A stretch of DNA of 64,000 nucleotides from PFJX01 sp031426735 (GCA_031426735.1 JASJPK010000034.1:1-64000), one strand, 5' to 3'; positions 53,599-62,536 are shown, counted from the first letter of the stretch. The notes: a model not told the origin generated them from the letters alone. Program-made: numbers and translations.

Positions 53599-54696
53599 TT
53601 AAAGGGCATCAAGCCAGGCACGCAGCGTCACGGCAATCCGATCCGCCGCCTGGCCATCCCAATATTCAGGGATGCGGCCACGCTTGCCGCCATGTTCAAG
53701 GATATCTGCCAGACATTGCAGGATCTTTTCCGGATTGGGTCCGGTCAGCGTGTTGGTGCCTTCGGCAATGGTGATTGGACGCTCGGTGTTTTCGCGTAGC
53801 GTGATGCAGGGCACCCCCAATGCCGTGGTCTCCTCCTGCAAACCGCCGGAGTCGGTGAGCACCACGGTGGCATCGCGGGTCAGGCCAAGCATTTCCAGGT
53901 AACCCTGCGGCGGCAGCAAACGCATGCCGGGACGCGCCAGCAAATCCGCCATGCCGAAACGTTCAGCCGTGGCTTTGGTGCGGGGATGAATCGGGAATAC
54001 GACATCCATCTTCGCGGCGATCTGGTTCAGCGTTTCCAGCAAGGAACGGAAAGTGGCTTCATGATCGACATTGGACGGACGATGCAATGTCACCACCGCA
54101 TATCCACGCGCAGGAACACCGCCGAGCGTTTCCGCAGCCGGCACCGCCCGCGCCAGATGCGTACGCAGCGTGTCGATCATCACATTGCCGGCAAACTGCA
54201 CGCGTTCGGCGGCGACGCCTTCCCGAGCAAGATTGGCCTGCGCCGCGCGCTCGGTGGTAAACAGCAAATCCGATATTTGATCGGTCAGGACGCGGTTGAT
54301 TTCCTCCGGCATGGCGCGGTCATAACTGCGCAATCCGGCCTCGACATGAATAACCTTGACCCCTTTCTTGGCGGCAACCAACGCACAGGCAATGGTGGAG
54401 TTCACGTCACCGACAACCAGCACCGCGCGGGGAAGTTCGGCATCCAGCACCGGCTCGAACGCACGCATGATCTCTGCGGTCTGCACGGCATGACTGGCCG
54501 AGCCTACTTCGAGATTCACATCGGGCCGCGGAATGCCGAGCTGCTCGAAGAAACTGTCACTCATGGCCGGATCGTAATGTTGTCCGGTATGTACCAGCTT
54601 GGCCTGCACGCCATGCTTCGCGAACGCGGCCATGATGGGCGCGATCTTCATGAAATTGGGACGCGCGCCGACTACGCAGACGATCTCGGTGCTCAT
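53599..54696 (-). CDS. wecB: UDP-N-acetylglucosamine 2-epimerase (non-hydrolysing)
   Basis: A 365-residue GT-B-like epimerase with VGARPNFMKIAPIM, LVHTGQHYDPAMSDSFF, VVGDVNSTIACALVA, HVEAGLRSYDRAMPEE and LTDSGGLQEETTALGVP. It makes UDP-ManNAc from UDP-GlcNAc for the polysaccharide. ATG 54696 overlaps the ATPase stop (ATGA). UDP-ManNAc dehydrogenase (WecC) is not seen, so ManNAc rather than ManNAcA may be used, or WecC is elsewhere. Confidence 0.95.
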   Translation of the reverse strand: MSTEIVCVVGARPNFMKIAPIMAAFAKHGVQAKLVHTGQHYDPAMSDSFFEQLGIPRPDVNLEVGSASHAVQTAEIMRAFEPVLDAELPRAVLVVGDVNSTIACALVAAKKGVKVIHVEAGLRSYDRAMPEEINRVLTDQISDLLFTTERAAQANLAREGVAAERVQFAGNVMIDTLRTHLARAVPAAETLGGVPARGYAVVTLHRPSNVDHEATFRSLLETLNQIAAKMDVVFPIHPRTKATAERFGMADLLARPGMRLLPPQGYLEMLGLTRDATVVLTDSGGLQEETTALGVPCITLRENTERPITIAEGTNTLTGPNPEKILQCLADILEHGGKRGRIPEYWDGQAADRIAVTLRAWLDAL

Positions 54697-55742
54697 TCGG
54701 TTTCTTTCCCTGCGGTAACTGTGTAGAGCACCTTGCGGACCAGCGGAATCAAACGATTGATCGAACGTTCCATCGCCGCGAATCTCGCGTCCATATCTTC
54801 CGTCATGGTCGCCTGGAGGGCTGGTACGGGATAGGAGGACTGCCCGGCAAATGCAACGGATTGACCGGCCGAACCCACATCGACTCTCGCTACAACGGCA
54901 TTTTGCTGACGAACAAGCGGTTCCTGATGATGTACTTCTTGACGCAGGTCGCTGATGACTTCCTGGACTGCGGCGGAGTCGAGCAGATTGCGCTCTTCCA
55001 GATAGCCGAACAACATCAAGCGATCGCACAAGGTGTTGATACGCCGCGGCACTCCGGCAGAGAACTGATGGATGATATCGAAAGCATCTTCGCTGAAAGT
55101 GGGATTGCCCTGCCAGCCGGCGGTATTCAAGCGGTGCACAATGTATTGAATCGTCTCGGTACGATCCAGCGGCCCCAGATGATAGGAAGCAATCACGCGC
55201 TGACGCAGTTGCAGCATCTCCGGGCTCTGAATGGTGTCGCGAAACTCGGGTTGACCCAACAGGAAGCTTTGCAGCAGCGGTTTATCGTTTTCGTGGAAAT
55301 TGGACAGCATGCGCAATTCTTCCACCGAGCGTGAATCCAGATTCTGTGCCTCGTCGACGATCAGCAACGGGCGACGATTCTGTCTGACGGCCAAACGCAG
55401 GTAATCTTCCAGACTCTTGAGCAGCGCAGACTTGGTCAAGCCTTCCGCTTGCAGCCCGAACGATGCCGCCACGCTACGCAGCGTATCGTCGGCATCAAGT
55501 TGCGTGCTGACCAGTTGACCGATCAGATAACTGCCATTTTCGAGTTTCTTGAGCAGGCTCTTGACCAGCAACGTCTTGCCGGCACCGACATCGCCCGTGA
55601 TGACGATGAAGCCTTCGCCCAGAGAAAGCCCGTATTCGAGATAGGCGAATGCACGCTTGTGTCCCTTGCTGGCGAAAAAAAAGCGTGGGTCCGGATTGAG
55701 CTGGAACGGCTTGTCCCGCAGTTGGTAGTAACTCTCGTACAT
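54693..55742 (-). CDS. XrtA/PEP-CTERM system-associated ATPase (GspA/ExeA-like)
   Basis: A 349-residue AAA ATPase of the TIGR03015 type. It starts MYESYYQLRDKPFQLNPDPR; Walker A is ITGDVGAGKTLLVK, Walker B LLIVDEAQNLD, and FSAGVPRRINTLCDRLML the sensor region. The C-terminal ~90 residues are a variable tail with a final hydrophobic stretch. It lies two bases after the outer-membrane protein gene and overlaps wecB by four. Its role in XrtA systems is not known; it may power export or assembly. Confidence 0.94.
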   Translation of the reverse strand: MYESYYQLRDKPFQLNPDPRFFFASKGHKRAFAYLEYGLSLGEGFIVITGDVGAGKTLLVKSLLKKLENGSYLIGQLVSTQLDADDTLRSVAASFGLQAEGLTKSALLKSLEDYLRLAVRQNRRPLLIVDEAQNLDSRSVEELRMLSNFHENDKPLLQSFLLGQPEFRDTIQSPEMLQLRQRVIASYHLGPLDRTETIQYIVHRLNTAGWQGNPTFSEDAFDIIHQFSAGVPRRINTLCDRLMLFGYLEERNLLDSAAVQEVISDLRQEVHHQEPLVRQQNAVVARVDVGSAGQSVAFAGQSSYPVPALQATMTEDMDARFAAMERSINRLIPLVRKVLYTVTAGKETE

Positions 55743-55744
55743 CT

Positions 55745-57214
55745 TCAGAAGCTCATATTGAGACGCGCGGAAACGCTGTTTTCTTTGTAAGCCCCGGAGG
55801 TGGAACCGGAGTCCCGTTCGACTCGCCGCAGTTCCAGCAACCCCGTACTCTGACGCGATAGCTGGTAAGCCAACGATCCGGCCAAAGACCAATCATCGCT
55901 CTGCGTGGTTGCGGTTTCGGCGTGCGCGGAAGTCATGGATAAAGTAGAACTCAGACGCGGCCCGAAACGAAAATTCCAACTGCCGGCAAGGCTATAGGTA
56001 TCGTCGCTGTCGTTGCTGGCCAGCAATTCCCGTCGACTTTTGTCCAGGATGATGCTGAAGAGACTTTTCCCGGTCTTGTACGTCGCAGTTCCCGACCAGG
56101 TTTTGTTCAAATTAAAGCTATTGACCGGTTGCCGTAGAGTGGCGTTGTAACCACGAAGCAGAAGTAGCGGCGCCCCGCTGTCACAAGTCGGCGCAGACGC
56201 TCCCGCAACCACCGCCACCCTCACGCCGTTGCATTGGTAGACATCGACTACAGCAGCCGAAGAAACGAGCGCAAACGCATCGCTGACATCTTCGCTGTAA
56301 CGCAGCGCCCAGGTGGTTTTTCGCGTGCGATGGGTTAAGTTGAGTGCATAGGAATTGCCGTTGTAACGCTTGCCGGCGGTTGCACTCAAACTGGTTCTGT
56401 TTGTCGGCGCCCAGTTGACGCCCAAATTCCAGTACATCCCGCTGGCCTGATTGAAGCTGCTGGTTGTGCCGTTGTTGCTGTCGGACCCCACTGTCAAATT
56501 CAAGCGTGTCTTGGGACTGACGATGTAACCGAGACTGCCGCTAAGACTCGAATTTCGATTGCCATTGGTCGTGCCATCCGAGGTTTGCATTCGGTAATCC
56601 AGATTCCACGGAATCCGATTGAATTCGCTGCCGCTGGCCAAACCTAGACTCATATTGTTACCCGTCGCGCTGGACAGGGCTGCATTATCGGAATCGGCAA
56701 AGGTGATCTGCCATCTTGCATCAAGATTGGCACGATTACCGAAACGGCTTTTCCAGGATGGCGCAAAACTGGCCGCACGCGTTTCGCTTCGGTTATTGGT
56801 CAAGTTGTAATTGCCAGTCCCCGTCCGCCCGGTCGTATTCGTGTTTTGTTGAGTGATGCGCGCGTCTGCATCGATGAAAAAACGATCATCGAGCCAATCT
56901 GACTTTAGCGTAGCGGAGAGCTGGTTGTTAACGGTATTGGCCGCGCTGTCATGACTGTAGAGCAACCCCTGCAAGCCATAATCGACGGAAAACCGGCCTC
57001 GCCCCCCTTGGCTGCTCAACAGAAATCCAGGCCGGATTTCCGTCAAGAAAGATGCTTCGGGGTTCGTCGAGGACAACGCAATATTGTCGGAATAGCGCTC
57101 ATTCAGAGAAACCGAAGGCGTGAACTCCCAATTGCCGGACCAGGCATGAATCGGTGTCAGTGATGCCAGCAGAAAACCGGCAAGCGCAATGCGGCTATTG
57201 CTGTTGCTGGCCAT
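55745..57214 (-). CDS. TIGR03016-family PEP-CTERM system-associated outer membrane protein
   Basis: A 489-residue beta-rich protein. A signal peptide (NSRIALAGFLLASLTPIHAW) is followed by many alternating strands such as YSDNIALSSTNPEASFLTEI and GSLGYIVSPKTRLNLTVGS, and it ends in an aromatic-rich strand, SVSARLNMSF, the outer-membrane insertion signal. It is presumably a beta-barrel of the EPS export route. ATG 57214 (or 57223) lies inside the 3' end of the tyrosine kinase gene, an overlap of about 20 bp. Confidence 0.9.
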   Translation of the reverse strand: MASNSNSRIALAGFLLASLTPIHAWSGNWEFTPSVSLNERYSDNIALSSTNPEASFLTEIRPGFLLSSQGGRGRFSVDYGLQGLLYSHDSAANTVNNQLSATLKSDWLDDRFFIDADARITQQNTNTTGRTGTGNYNLTNNRSETRAASFAPSWKSRFGNRANLDARWQITFADSDNAALSSATGNNMSLGLASGSEFNRIPWNLDYRMQTSDGTTNGNRNSSLSGSLGYIVSPKTRLNLTVGSDSNNGTTSSFNQASGMYWNLGVNWAPTNRTSLSATAGKRYNGNSYALNLTHRTRKTTWALRYSEDVSDAFALVSSAAVVDVYQCNGVRVAVVAGASAPTCDSGAPLLLLRGYNATLRQPVNSFNLNKTWSGTATYKTGKSLFSIILDKSRRELLASNDSDDTYSLAGSWNFRFGPRLSSTLSMTSAHAETATTQSDDWSLAGSLAYQLSRQSTGLLELRRVERDSGSTSGAYKENSVSARLNMSF

Positions 57215-58187
57215 ACTCGCCATAGCCGCCATAACCATATCCATAGCCGTAGTAGTCGCCACCGGCCGTGCGCAGAGGCGCCTTGTTGAGGACGACGCCG
57301 ACATATTCGCAATCGGCCAGATGCGCCAGCGCATCCTTGACCGCTTCCTGCGGTGTATGTTCCGCCTCGACGACAAAAACGATCTGCCCCATATAAGTCG
57401 CCAGCACCGATGCCTCGCTGGTAGCCAACAAGGGCGGGCAATCGAAAATAATGATCCGGTCATGGTAGCGACTGGAAATATCCTGCACGAAATCCTTCAT
57501 CGCCGAACTAGCCAGCAGTTCGGTAGCATGCGCAAAGCCCCTACCCGACGGCAGTACGGTGAGTTTGGCGATATCCGTCTTGATCAGGACATCGGCCAAT
57601 TGCACGGAGGAATCACGCAACACGTCGATCAAACCGCGATCCGCTTCCAGGCCCAGATATCTGATCACAGAGGATTTCGCGACGTCGGCATCCACCAGCA
57701 GCACCGTATTTTCCAGTTCGGTTGCCATGCTGATGGCCAGATTGATCGCTGTAAACGATTTCCCCTCGCCAGGCACGGAACTGGTCACCATGATCAGATT
57801 TCCGTTGGGAACAGGTGCACTTCCGCCATGACCAAAAGCATTGGACAACAGCGGACGCTTGATCAGCCGATACTCCTCGGCAATCTTGCTGCGCCCCGCA
57901 TCGGGTGTAAGCGCACCGGCCTGCTTCAGCCGGGTGAGATTGACTACGCCACGCTGACTGCCGACGATAGTCGCGGGGCCATCTTCGTCGACCGGGGCGG
58001 CGTGACGAACAGCCTGTCTCGGCGATTCCGGCATCTGACCGAAAGAGGCCTCGGCCTTTTCTATCGCCGCCTCGATCAGCTTACCTTCATCGGCCCGCTC
58101 CCTTGAACGAGGCGCCGGTTGAATGACGGAAGCTACGGATTCTTCAGACTTGCCTAACTTGCCGGCTGCGCGTTCGATAATGCTCAT
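57195..58187 (-). CDS. XrtA-associated tyrosine autokinase (BY-kinase)
   Basis: A 330-residue cytoplasmic BY-kinase of the TIGR03018 type. Walker A is SSVPGEGKSFTAINLA, Walker A' VLLVDADVAKSSV, Walker B IIFDCPPLLAT. The C-terminus is a Tyr/Gly cluster (DYYGYGYGYGGYGEYG) that serves as autophosphorylation site. It works with the separate chain-length protein encoded upstream. ATG 58187 has a strong ribosome site (GGAGGCGAT). The matching tyrosine phosphatase is probably the fusion protein at 21183-22940. Confidence 0.95.
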   Translation of the reverse strand: MSIIERAAGKLGKSEESVASVIQPAPRSRERADEGKLIEAAIEKAEASFGQMPESPRQAVRHAAPVDEDGPATIVGSQRGVVNLTRLKQAGALTPDAGRSKIAEEYRLIKRPLLSNAFGHGGSAPVPNGNLIMVTSSVPGEGKSFTAINLAISMATELENTVLLVDADVAKSSVIRYLGLEADRGLIDVLRDSSVQLADVLIKTDIAKLTVLPSGRGFAHATELLASSAMKDFVQDISSRYHDRIIIFDCPPLLATSEASVLATYMGQIVFVVEAEHTPQEAVKDALAHLADCEYVGVVLNKAPLRTAGGDYYGYGYGYGGYGEYGQQQQ

Positions 58188-58200
58188 ATCGCCTCCTGGC

Positions 58201-59742
58201 CTATGCCGCCGGTGAAAGGACAAGGTAATAGACCATCTGGGCAAGCAATGCCAAGACGAGCCCGGCTCCGCCGGCAGTAAAGATCAAATTCGAGCGTCGC
58301 TTGCTCCGACGCGCCACATCGGTCTCGATCATGGTGACCATACCGAGCAGCGGATAGGTCGTCAGGTCGCGCAATTGACGACGGTTCTCGATGGTTGGAC
58401 GCAACTGGGCCAGCAGGAACGCAATAGCCATCCCCAAAGCGATACCGACCAAAGGCACCGCAACAACGAGCAACGGCCGGTTCGGCCATGCCGGCTTGCT
58501 CGGCACGCGCGGCGGATCGATTACGCGAAACTCGACCACATCGGTTTTGCTCTCCACTTCACCGGAAAGCGAAGCGGTCTCACGCCGCGCCAGCATAGTG
58601 GCGTAATTACTCTTGTAAACGTCGTAGTCGCGCATCAATTGCGTGAACTCGCCTTCGATCTGAGGAATGCGATCGACAGATCTGTAAAGCTCGTTCCGTT
58701 TGTTCTGCATCTGCGCGACGCGCGCCTTCAACGACGCCATATTGGCATCGGCCTCGGCAATCGCGATGGAGAGTTGCTGGTAAACCGGGTTTTGCGCCTT
58801 GACTGCGCCTGGCGCCTGCGCCTTGGCGGCCGCAGCGTCTTCCTGCGCCTTCTGCTCCTGCAAACGCGCGATCAGCTGCTTGGTGCGCGCAATCTCGGGA
58901 TGCAGATCGGTATAACGCAAACGAAGGTTATCCAACGCAGTCTGCAAAGCGGAAATACGGCCATCCAATGCCGAACTGGTAACGCCGCCAGGCAGCGGCT
59001 GGCTGATCACTTCCTCCTGATCATCCAATTGCTGTTGCAACTGCTTCTTGCGATTAGTGGACTCTTCCAACTCCAGCTTGGCCTGTTCGAGCGCCAGATT
59101 CATTTCGTTCAACTTGGCGTAGTAATCGCCGCCTTGGCCAGGCATCGTACCCACGTTGCGACGCTTGAATTCCTCCAACTGCTTTTCTTTTTCGAGCAAC
59201 TTCGCCTCATAGGCTTTCAGTTGATCGTCGATGAATTTCTGGGTATTCGAGATATCTTTGCGCGCACCGCCCAGGCTGCTTTCGGTAAATATGGTCAGCA
59301 AGGCCTGCACGACTCGCTTGGCGACATCCGGACTGGTGTTCTGATAGACGATGGTGTAAAGATTTTCACGCTCGGTGCCCTGCAACTTGATCGCCGCTGC
59401 CAGACCGGTATAGAGCGATTCCTGCTGTTGCGGCGTCTTGGCCCTCAAATCGAGGTCCGTCATCCGGGCAACCTTTTCCAGATTGGGCCGACTGGCCAGC
59501 GTGCGCGTCATCATCGCCACCTGCTGCTCGGTGTTCGGCTGCACAGCCAAGCCTGACAACAACGGCCGCAACAAAGATTGGGTATCCACGAATACCCGCG
59601 CCTGCGCTTCGTAACGATTTTCCAACAGGTAAACCCAAACCCATCCAGCGACCGCCACGATCCAGGCAGTGGCCAACACGATCCAGCGCTTTCGCCAAAT
59701 CGAGCGGGCGTAACCGAATACCTGCTCAAATGCTTCATTCAT
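58201..59742 (-). CDS. XrtA system polysaccharide chain length determinant (Wzz/GumC-like)
   Basis: A 513-residue inner-membrane protein (TIGR03007 type). An N-terminal membrane helix (WIVLATAWIVAVAGWVWVYL), a Wzz domain (YEAQARVFVDTQSLLRPLL), a long periplasmic coiled coil (about 150-340), the conserved proline-rich exit VIDPPRVPSKPAWPNRP and a second membrane helix are visible. It sets polysaccharide length and activates the BY-kinase encoded 13 bp downstream. Confidence 0.95.
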   Translation of the reverse strand: MNEAFEQVFGYARSIWRKRWIVLATAWIVAVAGWVWVYLLENRYEAQARVFVDTQSLLRPLLSGLAVQPNTEQQVAMMTRTLASRPNLEKVARMTDLDLRAKTPQQQESLYTGLAAAIKLQGTERENLYTIVYQNTSPDVAKRVVQALLTIFTESSLGGARKDISNTQKFIDDQLKAYEAKLLEKEKQLEEFKRRNVGTMPGQGGDYYAKLNEMNLALEQAKLELEESTNRKKQLQQQLDDQEEVISQPLPGGVTSSALDGRISALQTALDNLRLRYTDLHPEIARTKQLIARLQEQKAQEDAAAAKAQAPGAVKAQNPVYQQLSIAIAEADANMASLKARVAQMQNKRNELYRSVDRIPQIEGEFTQLMRDYDVYKSNYATMLARRETASLSGEVESKTDVVEFRVIDPPRVPSKPAWPNRPLLVVAVPLVGIALGMAIAFLLAQLRPTIENRRQLRDLTTYPLLGMVTMIETDVARRSKRRSNLIFTAGGAGLVLALLAQMVYYLVLSPAA

Positions 59743-59784
59743 CCCTGAGCTCTCCTGGCAGGATTTATCGCTGCCGCGAAACGG

Positions 59785-60393
59785 TTAGAACCAGCTTTCC
59801 GGAATAACCAGGACGTCGCCAGGCCGCATATCGACATTGGCGGAAACATCGCCACCCTTCAGGAGATCTTCCAATCGAACGGTAAATTGCTGAGGCTTGC
59901 CATCGACCACTCGCAAGATGCTGGCGCGGTTGCCAGAGGCGAAATCGGTCAAGCCGCCAACCGCGATCATGACGTCGACCAGCGACATCTCTTCGCGGAA
60001 ATTCAACGCCTGCGGCTTGGCTGCCTGACCAATCACCCGAATCTGCTGACTGAACGGGCCAACGCCGCTGGAGACGATCACGGTCACCACCGGATCCTGG
60101 ATATAACGCGCAAGAATCTTCTCGATCTCGCGCGCCAATTGGGAAGGCGTCTTTCCGCTTGCCGGCAAATCTTCGACCAGATTCATGGTCATCTTGCCGT
60201 CCGAACGAATCGGGAAGGTACCGGAAACTTCAGGGTTACCCCAAACGAACACATTGACGGAATCACCCGGGCCGAGCAGGTAATTCCAGCTTGAATTATC
60301 GGAAGCCTTGGCCGGCGCGGGAGGGAAAACGGGGCCGCTAGCGCAAGCGGTCAGCAGACCAGCCAGTATTACAGGCAACACATAGCGTTTCAT
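59785..60393 (-). CDS. XrtA-associated polysaccharide export lipoprotein (Wza-like)
   Basis: A 202-residue outer-membrane lipoprotein (TIGR03027 type). The lipobox is LLTACASG. The export domain begins YLLGPGDSVNVFVWGNPEVS, followed by FPIRSDGKMTMNLVEDLPAS and a SLBB-like part QQIRVIGQAAKPQALNF, ending VDMRPGDVLVIPESWF. ATG 60393 fits the signal peptide; the open frame continues upstream without protein-like sequence. It is the first gene of the core EPS operon. Confidence 0.94.
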   Translation of the reverse strand: MKRYVLPVILAGLLTACASGPVFPPAPAKASDNSSWNYLLGPGDSVNVFVWGNPEVSGTFPIRSDGKMTMNLVEDLPASGKTPSQLAREIEKILARYIQDPVVTVIVSSGVGPFSQQIRVIGQAAKPQALNFREEMSLVDVMIAVGGLTDFASGNRASILRVVDGKPQQFTVRLEDLLKGGDVSANVDMRPGDVLVIPESWF

Positions 60394-60433
60394 TCGAAAA
60401 CCCCCAGCACAGGTAGTTATAAAAACGCGGCGG

Positions 60434-60442
60434 ATTATGCCA
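60434..60442 (-). promoter_or_regulatory. Possible extended -10 promoter of the core EPS operon
   Basis: On the minus strand the sequence TGG-CATAAT (60442-60434) resembles an extended -10 element about 40 bases upstream of the export gene start. No good -35 is seen 17 bp upstream. A sigma-54 reading fails because the GG and GC are spaced by 11 instead of 10. Confidence 0.28.
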
Positions 60443-60505
60443 CAGGGCATGTGTCGGTATTTCCGGAAAAAACTTGAGGGAAAGTGCGCGCCAATGCCGG
60501 CCGAT

Positions 60506-60760
60506 TCACTCCAGCCAGCGCACCAGATAAAACAGACGGAATCCCTCCGACGAACGCGACGGCCCTGCCGCCACTGCCGCGTAGTAGCCCTGATCTGGAC
60601 GTGCAGCGGCACGCGCCTCGATCTCGGAGGCATGCAACGTGACGCAGCTTTCCGGAAATCGCTTGCGATTGCCGCGCCTGGGCGCGTAGATCACCACATA
60701 GCCGGTCATGACGACCGGCGATTCGGAATCGCCAATCAGGCTGGCGATTGCCTCGGCCAT
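60506..60760 (-). CDS. Small protein of unknown function
   Basis: An 84-residue soluble protein with alternating beta-type stretches (MTGYVVIYAPRRGNRKRF, CVTLHASEIEARAAA) and no signal peptide or membrane segment. ATG 60760 overlaps the stop of the upstream small gene (ATGA), which supports both as real genes. No family recognised. It lies 112 bp upstream of the EPS export gene on the same strand and could be co-transcribed with it. Confidence 0.65.
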   Translation of the reverse strand: MAEAIASLIGDSESPVVMTGYVVIYAPRRGNRKRFPESCVTLHASEIEARAAARPDQGYYAAVAAGPSRSSEGFRLFYLVRWLE

Positions 60761-61044
60761 CAGTTCAATTTCTTGCCGGGCGGCACGAACTGCAGTGTTT
60801 TCGCAGCCCGCTCCTCATCGGAATAGTGCGGCCGTTCGTTGCGCGACAAATTCAACGCCTCCGCCAACTCCGCCTCGCGGGCCGAAATCAGACCCAGACA
60901 CATGCGGATATTTTCGACGGTATCGGGAGAAAAAGGGCTTTGCATGCCATCTCTTGGCGCCGCATCGCGCACGATCGAAGTCAATGTCTTGCGCATGGCA
61001 CGCATGATCTGCTGCTCTTTGGAAAGTTCTGTTTCGGCATTCAT
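60760..61044 (-). CDS. Small helical protein of unknown function
   Basis: A 94-residue, largely alpha-helical protein: SKEQQIMRAMRKTLTSIVRD, FSPDTVENIRMCLGLISARE, then AELAEALNLSRNERPHYSDE. ATG 61044 has AGGA ten bases upstream; the frame could start earlier (61089). It is coupled to the 84-residue gene by a four-base overlap and diverges from mlaA. No signal peptide. No family recognised. Confidence 0.65.
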   Translation of the reverse strand: MNAETELSKEQQIMRAMRKTLTSIVRDAAPRDGMQSPFSPDTVENIRMCLGLISAREAELAEALNLSRNERPHYSDEERAAKTLQFVPPGKKLN

Positions 61045-61170
61045 TCGGGCTGCATCCTGTAGTTCTTGGGTTCGGAGCATTGTCCCCATGCCATCGCATC
61101 GGGGTCAACCGCACCCGGAAAGGGGTCGAACCTGAGGCGACCCAGCTGGGCGAGAGCCTAAAGCCTCAAG

Positions 61171-61197
61171 TAAAGTAATATCCGACTGTGCCGATAT
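61171..61197 (+). promoter_or_regulatory. Sigma-28 (FliA)-type promoter upstream of mlaA
   Basis: TAAAGTAA (61171-61178), an 11-bp spacer, GCCGATAT (61190-61197): 6 of 8 and 7 of 8 matches to the FliA consensus with exact spacing. Transcription would start near 61204, 22 bases before ATG 61226. The -10 is identical to those at 5181-5188 and 8802-8809. Confidence 0.58.
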
Positions 61198-61225
61198 GCC
61201 GGCCCATCCTATAAGTAACATCACC

Positions 61226-61918
61226 ATGCTTCCGAAACATCTCCTACCCCTCGTAGCCTGTCTTTCTCTGACGGGATGCGCCGTCAACGGCGATCCGCGC
61301 GATCCGATCGAGCCGGTGAACCGTGCCATCCACAGCTTCAACGAGGGTTTCGATCGCAGCATTCTGAAACCGACGGCCAAAGGTTACCAATCCGTCACAC
61401 CTCAGTTCGTGCAAACCGGCATCCGCAATTTTTTCGCCAATCTGGACGATGTCACCGTACTCGCCAACGACATCCTTCAACTCAAGCTGGAACAGGGCGC
61501 ACGCGACTTTCTGCGACTGACCTTCAACAGCACATTCGGGCTGCTGGGCCTGCTTGATATCTCCTCCGAGATGGGCCTGAACAAACACAACGAGGATTTC
61601 GGCCAGACACTGGGTCGCTGGGGCGCCGGTTCCGGGCCGTACGTGGTGCTGCCGTTCATCGGTCCGAGCAATCTGCGCGACGGACTGGGTTATGCGGTCG
61701 ACACCAAGCACACCGATCTGGTGCGGAATATGGATGATGTTTCCACCCGCAACCCAACGCTGGCGCTGCGTCTGGTCGCGCGTCGGGCCGACTTGCTAGA
61801 AGCGAAACAGGCGGTCGATGAAGCCGCGCTCGACAATTACGAGTTCACGCGCGACTTCTACCTGGAACGCCGCAAAGGCCTGGTCTACGACGGCAAACCG
61901 CCGCGCGACGAAGAATGA
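61226..61918 (+). CDS. mlaA: MlaA (VacJ) family outer-membrane lipoprotein
   Basis: A 230-residue lipoprotein with lipobox SLTGCAVN and the MlaA signature DPIEPVNRAIHSFNEGFD, FFANLDDVTVLANDILQ, NTFGLLGLLD-like (STFGLLGLLDISSEMGL), GRWGAGSGPYVVLPFIGPS and RDGLGYAVD. It removes phospholipids from the outer leaflet of the outer membrane and passes them to the Mla pathway; the other mla genes are not in the window. ATG 61226 is chosen because an earlier ATG (61196) lies within the -10 of the predicted promoter. Its stop overlaps the greB start. Confidence 0.94.
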   Translation: MLPKHLLPLVACLSLTGCAVNGDPRDPIEPVNRAIHSFNEGFDRSILKPTAKGYQSVTPQFVQTGIRNFFANLDDVTVLANDILQLKLEQGARDFLRLTFNSTFGLLGLLDISSEMGLNKHNEDFGQTLGRWGAGSGPYVVLPFIGPSNLRDGLGYAVDTKHTDLVRNMDDVSTRNPTLALRLVARRADLLEAKQAVDEAALDNYEFTRDFYLERRKGLVYDGKPPRDEE

Positions 61919-62475
61919 ACAAAGCCTTCATACGGGAAGAGGCGCCGGATGAAGAAGAATCGGAAGAGACCGGGCTCCCTGCCCTGCCCTCGGGCAGCAA
62001 GAACTACATGACCCCGGCCGGGCACGCCAGGATGCAGGCTGAACTCTCGCAACTCGTTCGGAGCGAGCGCCCGGAAGTGGTCGGCATCGTTTCCTGGGCA
62101 GCGGGCAATGGCGACCGCTCCGAAAACGGCGACTACATTTATGGCAAGAAACGTCTGCGCGAAATCGACCGTCGCATCCGCTTCCTGACCAAACGGCTGG
62201 AAAATGCGCTGGTGGTCGACCCGCTCGACCAGGACAACACCGATACCGTCTTCTTTGGCGCCACCGTCGGCGTCCTCGACGAAAACGGTGCCGAGGCGCG
62301 TTACAGCATCGTCGGCCTGGACGAAACCGACCCCTCGCGCGGCCGCATTTCCTGGATTTCTCCGCTCGCGCGGGCGCTGCTCAAGGCACGCATCGGCGAT
62401 AACGTACGTTTCCCGGCCCCGGGCGGCATACGAGAACTGGAAATCATCGATATCGAATACAAAACGCTGGATTGA
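61915..62475 (+). CDS. greB: Transcription elongation factor GreB
   Basis: A 186-residue Gre factor. The N-terminal coiled coil reads YMTPAGHARMQAELSQLVRS, with the acidic tip region NGDRSENGDYIYGKKRLREI that reaches the RNA polymerase active site, and the C-terminal FKBP-like domain has VGLDETDPSRGRISWISPLA. It rescues backtracked polymerase. It has an N-terminal extension of about 25 acidic residues. ATG overlaps the mlaA stop by four bases. Confidence 0.94.
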   Translation: MNKAFIREEAPDEEESEETGLPALPSGSKNYMTPAGHARMQAELSQLVRSERPEVVGIVSWAAGNGDRSENGDYIYGKKRLREIDRRIRFLTKRLENALVVDPLDQDNTDTVFFGATVGVLDENGAEARYSIVGLDETDPSRGRISWISPLARALLKARIGDNVRFPAPGGIRELEIIDIEYKTLD

Positions 62476-62536
62476 TGCAGACTACAGCCCAACGCGCTTC
62501 CGCTCTGAAGAATCGACTCTAACAAGGACGCCCACC

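Noticed and set aside
60425..60450. Sigma-54 promoter for the EPS operon (TGGCAT ... GC).
   Set aside because: The GG and GC elements are 11 bases apart instead of 10. A similar near-match at 24530-24545 is spaced by nine. Neither is acceptable.
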